NCBI GenBank assembly: GCA_002099365.1
Contig: MSED01000001.1
Span: 3,906,001 to 3,970,000, forward strand
Source of the DNA: Phialophora verrucosa
Lineage: Eukaryota; Ascomycota; Eurotiomycetes; Chaetothyriales; Herpotrichiellaceae
DNA: 64,000 nt
Direction: 5' to 3'
A program made the position numbers and the translations under genes. The notes below the pieces were generated by a model. That model made no database searches, was not told the DNA's origin, and worked only from the letters and a program-made list of their open reading frames with translations. This document shows, one piece after another, positions 53,715 through 64,000 of the stretch (positions within the stretch are counted from its first letter, which is position 1; each line of letters begins with the position of its first letter).

Positions 53715-56700
53715 CTACCATATTGCCCCAACATCCGCGTCAAACCTGGCGAGTTCCTTGCCCTGTTCCTCGACCTCCTTTCGCGCCTTCATGCGCATGT
53801 AGAAGATGGGGCAATCCCTGCTGCTACACAGCACTTCGCTGTGCATGCTCCCCTGGCATCTTTGACACTGTGTCCACAGCCTTGAGAATCGGACCTCAAG
53901 CTCTCCGACCTTGTTTATCTGCTTCGTGTACAGCTCGCCAATGCGCGGACGGCAGTTCTCGCAGACCGCGCCCTTTGACTCTTCTTTGCCAACGAGCGGC
54001 TTCTTGCATCCCATACATGTTTGTGTTTTCTTGGCAAACTTCATTAGTCCGCCCACCGTAGGAGCGGCGACGGAGATGGAGCGCGTATGGTCGCCCGCCA
54101 GAAGCGAGTTTGCTTTCTTCTCACCGAGAATGGGATCGAAGATTCTGCTTAAGGGATTGGCCAGTTGATTGTCGAGGTAGTACCTCGTGTCGATGGGGAC
54201 GTTGTTCTCCAAAACGAAAATTGGATCCTCGGAATTTTCGTAGTTCTTGGATCCGCTGGCTCCTTTCACCATCACATACGCAACCCGATCTCCTAGAGCC
54301 GGAGCGGAACCGGCGTCACGCTTCTTCATTCTCTCGGCAAGTTCGACGTGGGCTTGTTTGGCAGTGTAGTCGCTCTTGCTCAGGGCCTTTGTGATGACTA
54401 GCATGCTGAGGTCCACCTTGTTTTGCAAAAGGTTGGCGATCGTCTCCTTGACGTAGGATTGCGCTCCCTCGAGATCACGGTCCATCAGGATCTTCTTCAA
54501 CACCGTCTCGATGACAATCTGGACGAGACGACAATTATCACGGCGCACAGTTTCAATACCCTTGCTGTCCATCTTGTCATACTTTTCCGCATTCGTCCAG
54601 TACAATCCCGCGTACCGCTTCTTGTTGATGAGCAGGTAGGGGAAGTATACCTTTTCAAACTCCAGCTTGATGGGCTTGATAAACTTGTTAGAGACGAAAT
54701 CGGCGGCTTCTTGGCCCAATTCCATCGTCTTCTTCAGGTCCTTCTCTCCAAACTTGACCATGACCGAATCAGTGTCGCCGTAAATAACTTGAGCATCATG
54801 TGAATATCCGTTGGCGACGGTGTACCTCGATTCTACCTCGTGTTTCGTTTTTTCGATCATCTGACGGCCATAGGAGGTTGTACTTGACGCAATTGCAAGA
54901 CAGGGGAGTTTGCCCACAGTGGCACCCGTGATACCGTAGACGGAATTCGCGGACACCTTCAAGGCAAGTTGACGACCGTTCAGCACCGCCTTTTTGAAGG
55001 CATCCTGTTCGACAGCGAGCTCCTTTTTGGCCCGCTTACGTGCACCCAATAATTCTTCTAGAATCTGGGTGAGCAATCCTTTCCGAACTTTGGCTGTGGC
55101 GAAAAGATCGCCGTTGGGTGTCACGATGTAGTCTTCGTCTTTTTTGAGGTTGAGCTTTTCAATCGTATTTTTATTTAACAGCGTCGTATAGCATAAATTG
55201 TGAGCCTGGATGATAGACGGGTACAGGGATGCGAAATCCAGCGTTGCAACTGGTACGTCGTAGTAGCCTCGAATGGGTTCAATGACGGTGGCACCTTCGT
55301 ATTGTTCATCTGTGCTTTCGTTGCTCAGATTTGGGATGACCAATTGCTGCTCCAGGGCTTTTCGGAAGAGCTGACTGATGAACTTGACCTGCTGACCGCG
55401 TGCTAAGAGGTAATTGAACGGGACTCCCGTGACTCTTGCCATTTCGGTGTAATTGACGAGGCACATGAGTTTGTCCATGAGACGTTGGGGCAGGTAAGCA
55501 TCCTTCAAACAGTAAACCGCCAGCCGCCGTCTCGAGTCTGGTGTTCCATTGAATAGCTCGGTGATCATGGTATGATGGACATCTTCTTTCTGCTCACCCA
55601 GGAAGTGAGCGCAGACCGAGTTGAGGGTGTAACTTCGAAGTTGGTGGTCTCTTTGAACCAACTGCAACAAGTCCAGTTGGATTCTCCCGTTTGTATTTGT
55701 GGTCTTGGTATCGCGGTTGCCCATCTGCTTACTCGAAAAGTTCGTGTCCCTCGCCTGAGAGGCAACACTCTTCAGCCGGGACCAATAAGCGAATTTCGGC
55801 AGCTTGAGATGCTTTGCCCTGTCAAGGAGATAGGGGAAGTCGAAGTTGGCAATGTTGTAGCCGATGATGACGTCCGGGTCGACCTTTTCCAGGAAATCCC
55901 TCCAGGCCATGAGCATTTTGGCCTCCGAATCGTGCTCATAGATCTGCGTATTCACAATCAGACTGCAAGTGTCCAGCACGAAGACATTTCGAATGAAAGG
56001 CTTGGACTCTCCGTATCTTGTGACCACGTTCGCGATTTGAATGACCGGATCCATATGCGGTTCAGGGAAGACACCTTTGCGACCTGCACACTCAATATCG
56101 AAGGACAAAATTCGGAGGGGCGCCATCTTGGCCCATTCTCCATCGTGCCCGTGTGCGATGAGATCCCGGTAATGGCAATATGCCTCGATCTGACAATTGG
56201 ACTGCCTGTCGTGTTGCGGCAGGACGTGGTACTTCTGTGGAGGAACTTCGACCCAGGACATTCCAGTGACTCCAGTGTCGATCATAAAACGAAGGACGTA
56301 TTGAATACTGTCAAATGTCAAAATTTTGCTCTCAACACCCTTCCACATGCCCTTGTAATTGGCGTTTCCACCTTCTATTGTGGTGCGCACTCGATTGATA
56401 TACTTGGGATCTGATACTGTGATCTTCAGGTACGGGCTCTTCTGGTTTCCTTGGAACCCGTAAAGGTTCTCGCGAAGCACCATCTGCACCGAATGGATTG
56501 TGGGCTGGTGTTGGGCCAGTTGCGTTTCCAGGTAGGCCTTGTAGCCTTCGATATCCGAGCGCTGGAAGTTGACGGGGGCTGCAACATAGAGGTAGTGCAT
56601 GAAATCAGTGACGTGCAGAAGGATGGAGTGTCCAGTCTATGTCATGGTTAGCCTGACTCTGCTGAACGATATCGATCCAGTCACCTCTGACACGCCGAAC

Positions 56701-57086
56701 ATCTTCAGGGTCATCCTGCCGCCATGCAGTGTGCCCTCCTCGATCTCGATCTGTTGGAAGGTTAAGGGATCCGTGTCCTCGTTGAAGTCGTCCAAACTGG
56801 GTCGATCCCATTGCTGGTCTTTCTCCGAGTTGTTCTCTTTCAAGCCGGTAATGTCCTGGGTCATCTTCTCGAGAACCTCGGTCTCGAAGTGACTCTTGGG
56901 CTGCGACGAGCCCAGCTTCGACCTGAAGCCATGCGGGCCGGTCTGCGAGGAGTGGAAGGAGACATTGGGGCTGTTGCCGTTGAGTTTCCTCTTCTTTGCC
57001 GATGGCGGGGACTTGACGACATTGTGAGTATTGGTTGTGTCGGTCAGCACTCTCTTCCTGGGCTTGTCAGGCACGGCACTAGGCAT
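53715..57086 (-). CDS. POL3: DNA polymerase delta catalytic subunit (Pol3/Cdc2)
   Basis: Two exons (complement 56685-57086 and 53715-56636) give 1107 residues, the family's normal length. The start MPSAVPDKPRKRVL begins a basic N-terminus with KKRK. The B-family proofreading exonuclease has LSFDIECAGRKG (about 315) and the later FDFPYLLDRAKHL. Polymerase motif A: DFASLYPSIIQAHNLCYTT (about 600); motif B: KVSANSVYGITGA; motif C: YGDTDSVM (about 750). At the end are CysA (CMGCKK..CENC, about 1010) and the Fe-S CysB (CQRC..SRDC, about 1055). It synthesises the lagging strand with PCNA and proofreads. All catalytic acids visible in the motifs are intact. It is divergent from the Rho-GDI gene; two MBF-like sites lie in the shared promoter. 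Confidence 0.97.
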
Positions 57087-57501
57087 GATGGCAAGTATGT
57101 CCTTCCCAACACCTCGCACGACACTTTGTTATGAAGGCTTGGAGGGCGCGTGATGGGAGTAGCTGGGCGGTGCACAGTCGCGAACAGTCGCGGATTAATA
57201 AATGGAGTGACGTGAACGCGACGCGAAAAGCTAAAGTGCACGTTCCGCCCACCGTACAATGGCGCTTTACCGTCTATAGTCATAGCGTGCTTCGACCCAG
57301 ACCGCCACCGCTGGTACGAGTAACAATTCCCAAGTAAGCGGCTGAATTGTTTCATGTACGTACCAAGTGCCCCTCCAAACACTCACCCAACTTTCACTAC
57401 TCTTTCAATCCTCAACAGAACGTGAGAAGTGCCCGAACAGCATTGGGGCACATTGACTGTGTGGAAGACAGCCAGGCCAATTTTGTCAGGCGGCTGCAAC
57501 T
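57087..57501. other. Divergent promoter, POL3 and Rho-GDI
   Basis: 415 bases between two divergent starts, containing the MBF-like sites. No extra gene. Confidence 0.6.
57216..57229 (-). promoter_or_regulatory. Tandem MBF/E2F-like sites upstream of POL3
   Basis: Plus strand reads ACGCGA (57216-57221) and the overlapping ACGCGAAAA (57221-57229), about 130 bases upstream of the POL3 ATG. ACGCGA/ACGCGAAA matches MBF and E2F-like G1/S sites seen in front of replication genes. It could also serve the Rho-GDI gene, but a replication gene is the more usual target. Inferred, not shown. Confidence 0.5.
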
Positions 57502-58370
57502 ATGGCGGACGACTTGCAGGCTGAGCAGACACCTGGGTTCAAGGTGGGGGAAAAGAAGACTATCGACGAATACCACAAACTCGGTGAGTCTGTTGTCAAC
57601 AACCCCATCGCTCGTGAGCAAGTGCGACACGGCTTCCGGGATGCATTGTGTCAACGCTTTCAGCAAGAGAGAATAAAGAACTACTCCGGACAGGCGCATC
57701 TGACGTGACAAGGCTGGTTTCTTGTTCATTGGCATTCTCGTCTTGCTCTTTGCTGGATTCGTGGCCGCGCGCATTCATTTCGACCAGCCACCTGACTAAG
57801 TCTCCCACTAGACGCAAATGATGAAGCCATGCAGCGATACAAGCAATCGCTTGGTCTTAGCGGCGGTACCCCCATTGGCGACCCTAAAGACCCTCGTACA
57901 TGCATCATCAAATCCCTCGCTCTGGTGAGTCGACCCTGATTCACGGCTCAATCGCCCAGCCACTGACCTGAGCAAAGGAAGTCAATGGCCGACCGGACAT
58001 CACCATTGATCTCACCCATCCTGGCTCTCTCGACACCCTGAGTAAACATCCGTTCACCATCAAGGAAGGCACCACATACCGGATGAAGGTCGTCTTCACT
58101 GTCAATCACGAGGTTCTCTCTGGTCTCAAGTACATTCAATCCATCAAACGCAAAGGTATCCGAGTCAGCAAGGACCAGGAAATGATCGGCAGCTTCGCAC
58201 CTAACACGACTGACAATCCTGAATACATCAAGAGATTCGCCGAGGAAGAGGCTCCATCAGGCATGTTGGCTCGTGGGCACTACGAGGCAAGCGTCAGATT
58301 CACCGACGACGATGACCGCACCCATCTTGAGTTCAACTGGTCGTTCGACATCGCCAAGGATTGGAAATGA
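57502..58370 (+). CDS. RDI1: Rho GDP-dissociation inhibitor
   Basis: Three exons (57502-57583, 57812-57924, 57978-58370) give 195 residues, the family's usual size. The regulatory arm is MADDLQAEQTPGFKVGEKKTIDEYHKLDANDEAM, and the immunoglobulin-like domain has CIIKSLALEVNGRPDI, TIKEGTTYRMKVVFTVNHEVLSGLKYIQ and EEAPSGMLARGHYEASVRFTDDD, ending LEFNWSFDIAKDWK. It keeps prenylated Rho/Cdc42 GTPases in the cytosol in the GDP state. Intron 1 (228 bases) sits in phase 1 before ANDEAM; the joints restore the family sequence exactly. Transcribed away from POL3. Confidence 0.97.
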
Positions 58371-58570
58371 TGGTATTGGCCGTGCAAACCAGATGCTGCA
58401 CAGGTGTCAAGGTGCAAACTTGGTGATGTGAGCAAGGCTATGCCGTGGGAGCTGAGCTGTCATACTGCGGAGTTATGTGCGATTGAATCAAGGGCGCTGA
58501 ACTTGGATGGCTTTGCTGGCCACTATGCGGAAGCGTTCATCAATCCTCCCCAATCGCGACAATTGCATTG

Positions 58571-59608
58571 TTAGAGAAAGTACTCAATGTGAGAACCTTG
58601 GCCGTCTTTTCCTTGTGTCTGTTGCTGTTGCTGTTGCTGCTGCTGTTGCTCATTCCGATGAACATCATTTTCTGGAGCCGCATCAAAGATGTTGAAGTAG
58701 CGGTCCCCTGCATCGCTTACTTCTAGCACACTTGCCAAATTCCCACAGCGGTAGCAGTAATTAGGAGCACTCCAGACAGTGCTGAGGCGATCGTCGTACA
58801 ATACCTGGTATCCTTCTTGGCACAGCTGGTGCGCCCGGAGGATATGAGACATGCTGTTGACTTGCAGGAACTTCTTCACTACATCTCCTCCAAATGTGTA
58901 TCCTGCGCCTCTCGGCGAAAGTGAAAATTCGTCCCGCTCCGGATCCGGGTCTGACCACACCAGATCCGCCATTGGGCCCTCGTGTGGTATCTCCCGGTAT
59001 CTGTCAATAATTTTGATCTGGTCGATCGAGTGGATAGACGGCGAAAGTCCACCATGGACACAGAATATCTGGTTGTTGATGACCACGCTCAACGTAAGGA
59101 AGTCGAACATGTCCGTAAAGTAGTGCCAAACGTTTGCATTTCCGTATTTCCGTGCACATTCCGTGTAGAAGCCGTAAGACTGGGTAACGCCTCGTGATTC
59201 ATGATTGCCGCGAATGAGGTGAACACGTTGGGGGTATCGTAATTTCAAACAAACAAGAAGGGAAATCGTCTCGACACTGAAGAGACCACGATCCACGTAG
59301 TCGCCGAGGAAGAGGTAGTTGGTGTCTGGACAAAAGCCGCCAATCTTGAAGATCTCGAGCATGTCAAAGAATTGGCCATGTATGTCGCCGACGACCGTGA
59401 CCGGTGCCGAGATGTGTACCACATTGCTCTCTTTCATCAACATCTCTTTTGCCTTTGCACATATTGCCTCGATAAGGGACTCGGCCAGAAGGTTCTTTTT
59501 GTATAGTTGAGCAATGCATTGATCGAGGTCGATGCTAGCTGCAAACCCATGTTATCAGCGACGTGATCCATGAAACTCTATAGGTGCCGTACCAGGTAGG
59601 CCAGGCAT
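58571..59608 (-). CDS. PPG1: PP2A-like phosphatase Ppg1
   Basis: Two exons (complement 59593-59608, only 16 bases, and 58571-59538) give 327 residues. The mini exon encodes MPGLP and joins in phase to ASIDLDQCIAQLYKKNLLAES, the typical Ppg1 start. The PPP catalytic signatures are all present: GDIHG (56-60), GDYVDRG (84-90) and GNHE (116-119), then SAPNYCYRCGNLASVLEVS. Close identity in pattern to fungal Ppg1 (LLVCLKLRYP, FTDMFDFLTLSVVI, HGGLSPSIHSIDQIKIIDR) separates it from PP4 and Sit4. Ppg1 acts in glycogen and mitophagy-related dephosphorylation in yeast. A polyglutamine insert (303-312) separates the core from a tail ending EYFL, the PP2A-type carboxymethylated terminus. Confidence 0.94.
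58619..58648 (-). repeat. CAG/CAA run in PPG1
   Basis: Ten mixed CAG/CAA codons encode Q303-Q312 close to the C-terminus of the phosphatase. Mixed codons should make the run more stable than the pure CAG run in RAD18. Confidence 0.9.
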
Positions 59609-60766
59609 CGTGAAGCGGGAGGGCCAGTCAAAGATCGAGTGGGCGGCGCGCCTGGCCACCTACGCTCAGGGACAAGTTCCTCGGAGTCTTACAAATTTAT
59701 CGTGCGCTGTCTCATGGTGTCCAACGCCGTAAAATGCTACCAACAATGCACGGAGAAGAAGTTGACAAACGCAGGCGCGAACAAAGCTGTGATGGGAGTC
59801 TCTCTACGACCCCAAATGAAAGTGACGAAACGGCAACTACTGGGAATAAATGACTGTCTGACTAAAAAGCGACCGCGCTTTTCTTGCAGCCAAATACCAA
59901 TTAGCAACGCGGTGTCTGGGGGTGCAAAGCAAACAGATTGTACGGTTACCCATGAGCGCTGGGAGTCCTGACACGGGCAATTTGACATCAGAATTGTGAG
60001 CAAGGTGAGCAATGAAAGGATCTGCCCAATATGTGACGCTTGTATGCGGTGGGAGGAGAGAAGTAAGCCCAGCCAGACAGCCTCTTTTCTTGGGCTTCTA
60101 GTTGATGTTCCTCGAAAGGGGCAACAGGTCACGCTCCCATGTATCTCCATCTTATGTACAGAGTACATCGATCACAGTCAGTACTATGCATGTTTGTATT
60201 TTTCTTGACTGTTGGTATCTGCATCTCCCTTTGTTGCGGTCTCAACGAGAGAACATAGACTTCAGGCTGCTGGTCCCAATGTCCTCCAGATGTCGCTATC
60301 TGAATTCCTGCTCCGGCGGAGGGAGGACTGCGGATAGCGACTGGCTTTCAAGCAAACAAACTCACATTCACAGGTCCATCATCATGAAGTTGTCAAAGTG
60401 GCAAGCGGTATCAGTGTGCGCAATAGTCTGTTTCCCTCTTTGTCAATGACGGCCGCTTATACCTAAACGCCTCTTCCCGACGTGTGCCTTTCCATCACGT
60501 ATCTTTTGAGGCTCCTCTCTGATGGCCTTTACTGCTCTACGTGCTCTATAGGGCGGTGGATGGCTTGGGTGCCGGTAGGTGTTTTCTGCTTGCGGCCTTC
60601 GCCTGCGCGACAAACCTGGTCCTTCCCAAACTCGCATCGTGTTCAGTGGTTCCCTTCTTCACGCAAGTCAAGGGACAATCGCGTTCTTCCTTCCGTGTAC
60701 TTGCTCTTGGTTGCTGCATTCTGAAGGGCAGCACCATCGTAGCCATACGTTGACCTCTTCTCCAGA
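59609..60766. other. Divergent intergenic region, no gene supported
   Basis: About 1.15 kb. Contains the PPG1 promoter and the leader of the next gene. Short frames on both strands lack motifs. Confidence 0.5.
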
Positions 60767-62444
60767 ATGAAGCACTCTCCCTATGACGGCTCGCCCTCCT
60801 ACCAACTGCCCAGCTCGACGGACTATACGTCTAGTGCATTTCGCGGCAGCCAGCACATTACCACTGGCAACAGGATGAGTGAGCGCGGCCAGGACCATAG
60901 GTACTACAATAACCATGGTAGATCCGATCATGGCGAACAGATGCAACTCCACTGGTAAGTCAGCTCCGACTGCTTGATGAAGTCGTAGACTGACGGTCAG
61001 GCATCCGCCTCCACACTCTCCACCACCGAGACCCCCTGGCGTGCGCACACGCAGCCCAGCTGGGATGGACCATGACATACGTATTCGTGGAGCAGCTGAA
61101 TTTGAGCAGCATCATCATGTTACTCGCGGACGCCCGGAACATCGGGCACAACAAGATCATACCCACTGCAGCGAATCGCGGATCTCCCGGTCTCCCAATT
61201 CACCTAAGGCTCGGTCAGAGTCGACCGGCGACAGGCAAGGCCGCAACATGGAGCACATCGACCGAACTTCCCTCATCCAGAGAAAAGATCGACAGATCAA
61301 CGAGCAGCAAAAGGTCATTGACAAGCTCATCAGTGAAAAGCAGACTCTTACAAGTAGTATTGAATGTCTAACTGCGCTCAAGGAGCGCCTGACTCGGCAG
61401 CTCCATGAGAAGAATGATGAGCTTCGACGGATGAACTATAGCGGTTCTGGGGTTGCACACCATAGAGATGAACTCGCTGCTGCTCGGAGCAAGAAGCTAC
61501 AGGATGCTGACCGCTATATCAAAGGCCTTCTGGCTCAGATACGCAAGCTTGGGAAACTGCCCGTCCCTCCACCTAGTGTGGGTCTCTGGTCCTTCTCCTC
61601 GACAGAGGACCTCGAGGGGATTGAGGAGTCGGGCTCTTGCGCAATTTCTGAAGACAACCTCGAAGCACTCGACTTTCCGGCTGACTATGGTTTTCAAAGC
61701 GCAAATCTAGCCACACCAGTAGAACGAAGAATACAGGCGCTCGGGGCTACCGTGGACGAGAATGACTACATGGAATCACAGCGGCCTGTCATCGTCTCGA
61801 AACATCTCCGAAATTCCAGAGACAACGAAACAGGTTCATGGTCGCGGCCGGTCGACCAGACCGTACTTTGGCGCAGAGTTAAAGACGATCCCGCTTTTGC
61901 AGGGGTCGGCGATGGGCTTCCGGTCTCATTCGGTGTGCTCTGTCAACGCATTCAGGAGATTGCTTCAAGCCACGTCGAAAAGGACAACCAATATTATCCC
62001 CATTCATCAGCATTCGACGAGCATTACGACTGCCAAGATCAGCCGCCATGTTATCCGGCAGAGGAGGGACTGTTCAAAAAGCAAGGAGAACAACTGGCCA
62101 CATGTAGAGAGTCTGGTGATGCCCAGTCAGGGGAGTCTCACATGCCACAGAAGGCCCACGGCAGATCAAGATCGCTATCGCCTAGATCCAGGGAACGACG
62201 AGACCGTAAGCAAAACTATCGCCTGCGAGGGTTTGAGCGTTTCCATTCGGACCGGCCGTCCAGTGACGGAGACCAAGGCCTAGATCGATACAGGGACGAA
62301 GCTGGTCACGAACACGAAAACATGAAAGCCGCGAGGGATGCAGACATGGCGTGGAACATTGAAGCGAGATCCGGGAACGGTCGGCGGAATCGCAAAAGAC
62401 ACAAGGGAGCCAAAGGCAGGGGAAAGAGGAACCCTCGGTGGTGA
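60767..62444 (+). CDS. Coiled-coil, RS/RD-rich protein of unknown function
   Basis: Two exons (60767-60954 and 61001-62444) give 543 residues; the 46-base intron joins MQLHW to HPPPHSPPPR in frame. I do not recognise a family. The N-terminus is Gln/His/Ser/Tyr-rich and probably disordered. A coiled coil (about 145-235) contains IQRKDRQINEQQKVIDKLISEKQTL and LKERLTRQLHEKNDELRRM. A middle segment (about 325-365; SWSRPVDQTVLWRRV, GDGLPVSFGVLCQRIQEIA) looks folded. The C-terminal quarter is rich in Arg/Ser/Asp (SRSLSPRSRERRDRKQ, ending RKRHKGAKGRGKRNPRW), a style seen in RNA-binding or splicing-linked nuclear proteins. This is only suggestive. Confidence 0.7.
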
Positions 62445-63025
62445 AAGCAAGTGAAGTCTACCGAAACTGTCGACCAGCTCCTGCACCACCCTATCGTCCA
62501 GACAAAGCCAACCAAACCAAAGCAAAAACAGAAACTCTCTAGCAATGAATCAACCTCATTGGACACTGACGAAACCCTGACAAACCAGGAGTGCCTTACA
62601 TCAGACGTGGCCAGACCGGAAATGCTTGCCAGCGCGCAGACGGCTGCGAGGTGCGAGGTGCTTTGCTCTCATGCCGTACAACGCGGAGCCTTCAAGAGGT
62701 TGATGCCGTGCTAATGCTCGCGCGAATATGGCTATCACTGGGTCAACAGCTAGCAGCAGTGGCAGCCGAGGGGCAATGCGACTTGATAGATACACAGTAA
62801 CGACGCGCATCAGGGTGCGACATCAACACCTCGGCGGTTGCCTATGGCTGGTTGGTCGGTCCTGTATCATTATATAGGCAGGACTCCTTCACCTGGCCGG
62901 GATAGTTCATCAGTGTAATCATGAAATGGTATAAACCTCATCACAAGATGATATTCCAGGCTGCGAAGCGAATGAAGGCATGACGAGAAAAGGGCGCAAT
63001 CGTACACTGTCAACGTGGGTCTATT
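62445..63025. other. Convergent intergenic region, no gene seen
   Basis: About 580 bases between the coiled-coil gene (+) and uL4m (-). A TATATAG word occurs at about 62871; likely 3' UTRs. Confidence 0.55.
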
Positions 63026-63955
63026 TCATAGATACTGTACAATCTGCTCCGGCTCCAGATGCGGGTATTTCTCCCTGACATGATAGATGGGCATCCCGAA
63101 GGTAAACCACGACCTGCCGATTTCGAAAGAATGGGCTCTACAAAGTAATTTGAGCAAGGCGGAACGCTCAATGACTATTCGCCCGGTTGTCAACAGATCC
63201 TTGACGTCCACATCCTCAGTGTCTTTAAGCTCGGCGTGTTCACCGATCGTAGCCATCGCTTCAAAGATTCGAGGATTGTATTTCTCTTGGGTCTTCGTTA
63301 CCAAGAGGCTTCGACCGTGGCCTTGACCCCACTGATTTGCTTCAAAGATGTTGTTCAGGAAGCGCGCGGTGCTGTCCCCCGGCAGAGTTATCTGATTATC
63401 AAGGATGATCAACTCGTTCTTCCTGAGGCGATAACTCAACGCAATGCGGAATGCCTGCTGGTAGACCTTCTCGGGGAGCTCGGTCGAGAAATCTCGGGGT
63501 TTAGGACCGAAGGCGACGCCTCCGCCTCGTCTTATCGGTGATTTCTTGTCTCGGACTCGAGCGCGACCGGTGCCCTTTTGTTGGTATAGCTTGCGGTTTG
63601 ACCCGTGGACGTCAAACCGCCATTTCGTGGAGGCAGTACCTTGGCGAGTCATGTCGGCTTCGTAGATGACCGCGCGGTGGAGGATATCTCGGCGGAGAGG
63701 CGCGTCGAGGTATTTGGGGCTATAGAGGGCATAGCCTGACGGCTCGATCTGGGGCCACGTGTAGCGCGTTGCGAGGACGGGGTGGTCGAGGGTGTAGACT
63801 TCTGCTGCTGATGCCGAGGTCGTGATTCCTGGTAAGGGAGTTTCGAGTTTGCTTTTCGAGGAATCAAGGCCGTCTTCAATATCTTTTGCAACTTCTGAGA
63901 TGGGCAGTTCTGTCTGGGTAGCAAGATTGCGGCTGAGGCGGGGTGCGAGACATTG
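63026..63955 (-). CDS. Mitochondrial ribosomal protein uL4m (5' exon outside window)
   Basis: One visible exon of 309 codons plus stop. The uL4 fold is clear: WRFDVHGSNRKLYQQKGTGRARVRDKKSPIRRGGGVAFGPKPRDFS (about 95-140), LSYRLRKNELIILDN, and NPRIFEAMATIGEHA. The reading opens at an acceptor AG at 63956-63957, preceded by a CTAAC branch-point-like word, so an upstream first exon lies beyond the window. The start of the visible part (QCLAPRLSRNLATQTE) looks like the end of a mitochondrial presequence. It is a large-subunit mitoribosomal protein (yeast Yml6/MRPL4 type). Confidence 0.9.
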   Translation of the reverse strand, partial: QCLAPRLSRNLATQTELPISEVAKDIEDGLDSSKSKLETPLPGITTSASAAEVYTLDHPVLATRYTWPQIEPSGYALYSPKYLDAPLRRDILHRAVIYEADMTRQGTASTKWRFDVHGSNRKLYQQKGTGRARVRDKKSPIRRGGGVAFGPKPRDFSTELPEKVYQQAFRIALSYRLRKNELIILDNQITLPGDSTARFLNNIFEANQWGQGHGRSLLVTKTQEKYNPRIFEAMATIGEHAELKDTEDVDVKDLLTTGRIVIERSALLKLLCRAHSFEIGRSWFTFGMPIYHVREKYPHLEPEQIVQYL

Positions 63956-64000
63956 CTGTCCAAGAAGTTAGAGGATGTAATAGAATCAGAATGCTCATCG

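Noticed and set aside
63649..63963. 104-residue frame overlapping uL4m
   Set aside because: Different frame from the conserved uL4 reading; a shadow.
1..64000. Secondary-metabolite cluster, transposon or CRISPR array
   Set aside because: No PKS, NRPS, terpene synthase, transposase, terminal repeats or spaced direct repeats were recognised; the lone FAD monooxygenase and SnoaL-like gene are not enough.

Overview
This 64 kb window reads as nuclear DNA of a filamentous ascomycete (Pezizomycotina). Most genes are compact ORFs cut by introns of about 45-130 bases with GT..AG ends. The gene set is fungal: two Zn2Cys6 regulators, a C2H2/fungal_trans regulator, a heterokaryon-incompatibility (HET) relic, a Ppg1-type phosphatase, an SH3-Cdc25 RasGEF and a Sal1-type carrier. 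I would guess Eurotiomycetes or Dothideomycetes, but the sequence alone does not settle the class. I recognised no tRNA, rRNA, intact transposon or CRISPR array. Splice sites were assigned by eye from the reading frame and family conservation.

Layout. 1-6.8 kb (minus strand): an MFS quinate/sugar transporter cut by the window edge, a DUF2264 six-hairpin-glycosidase-like enzyme and a UBE2J1-type tail-anchored E2. 8.9-16.3 kb (plus): a coiled-coil protein, then, after a 3.4 kb gap, a C2H2/fungal_trans factor. 17.4-20.2 kb (minus): a decayed HET pseudogene and an FAD monooxygenase. 22-31.5 kb: Cdc25 RasGEF (+), an SDR (+), a SnoaL-like protein (-) and Trs85/TRAPPC8 (+). 32.3-36 kb: Rad18 (+) and a CHMP7-like ESCRT protein (-). 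36.5-42.2 kb (minus): a NirA-like Zn2Cys6 factor and a Ca2+-regulated mitochondrial carrier. 43-49.9 kb: cyclin C (+), tubulin cofactor D (-) and an unrecognised single-TM protein (+). 50.6-53.3 kb: a YdjM/DUF457-like membrane protein (-) and a second Zn2Cys6 factor (+). 53.7-64 kb: DNA polymerase delta catalytic subunit (-), Rho-GDI (+), Ppg1 phosphatase (-), an unrecognised coiled-coil/RS-type protein (+) and mitochondrial uL4m (-), cut by the right edge.

Most of the window is housekeeping: DNA replication and repair, transcription, membrane traffic, tubulin folding, Ras/Rho signalling and mitochondrial functions. The accessory-looking parts are the transporter/DUF2264 pair at the left end, the HET relic with its neighbouring monooxygenase, and the Zn2Cys6 gene near 52 kb. 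There is no biosynthetic cluster and no clear new multi-gene system. The points most worth a second look are the broken HET gene, the paired MBF-like sites upstream of RAD18 and POL3, the NLS-plus-single-TM unknown at 48.4 kb, and introns that cut through DNA-binding zinc motifs.
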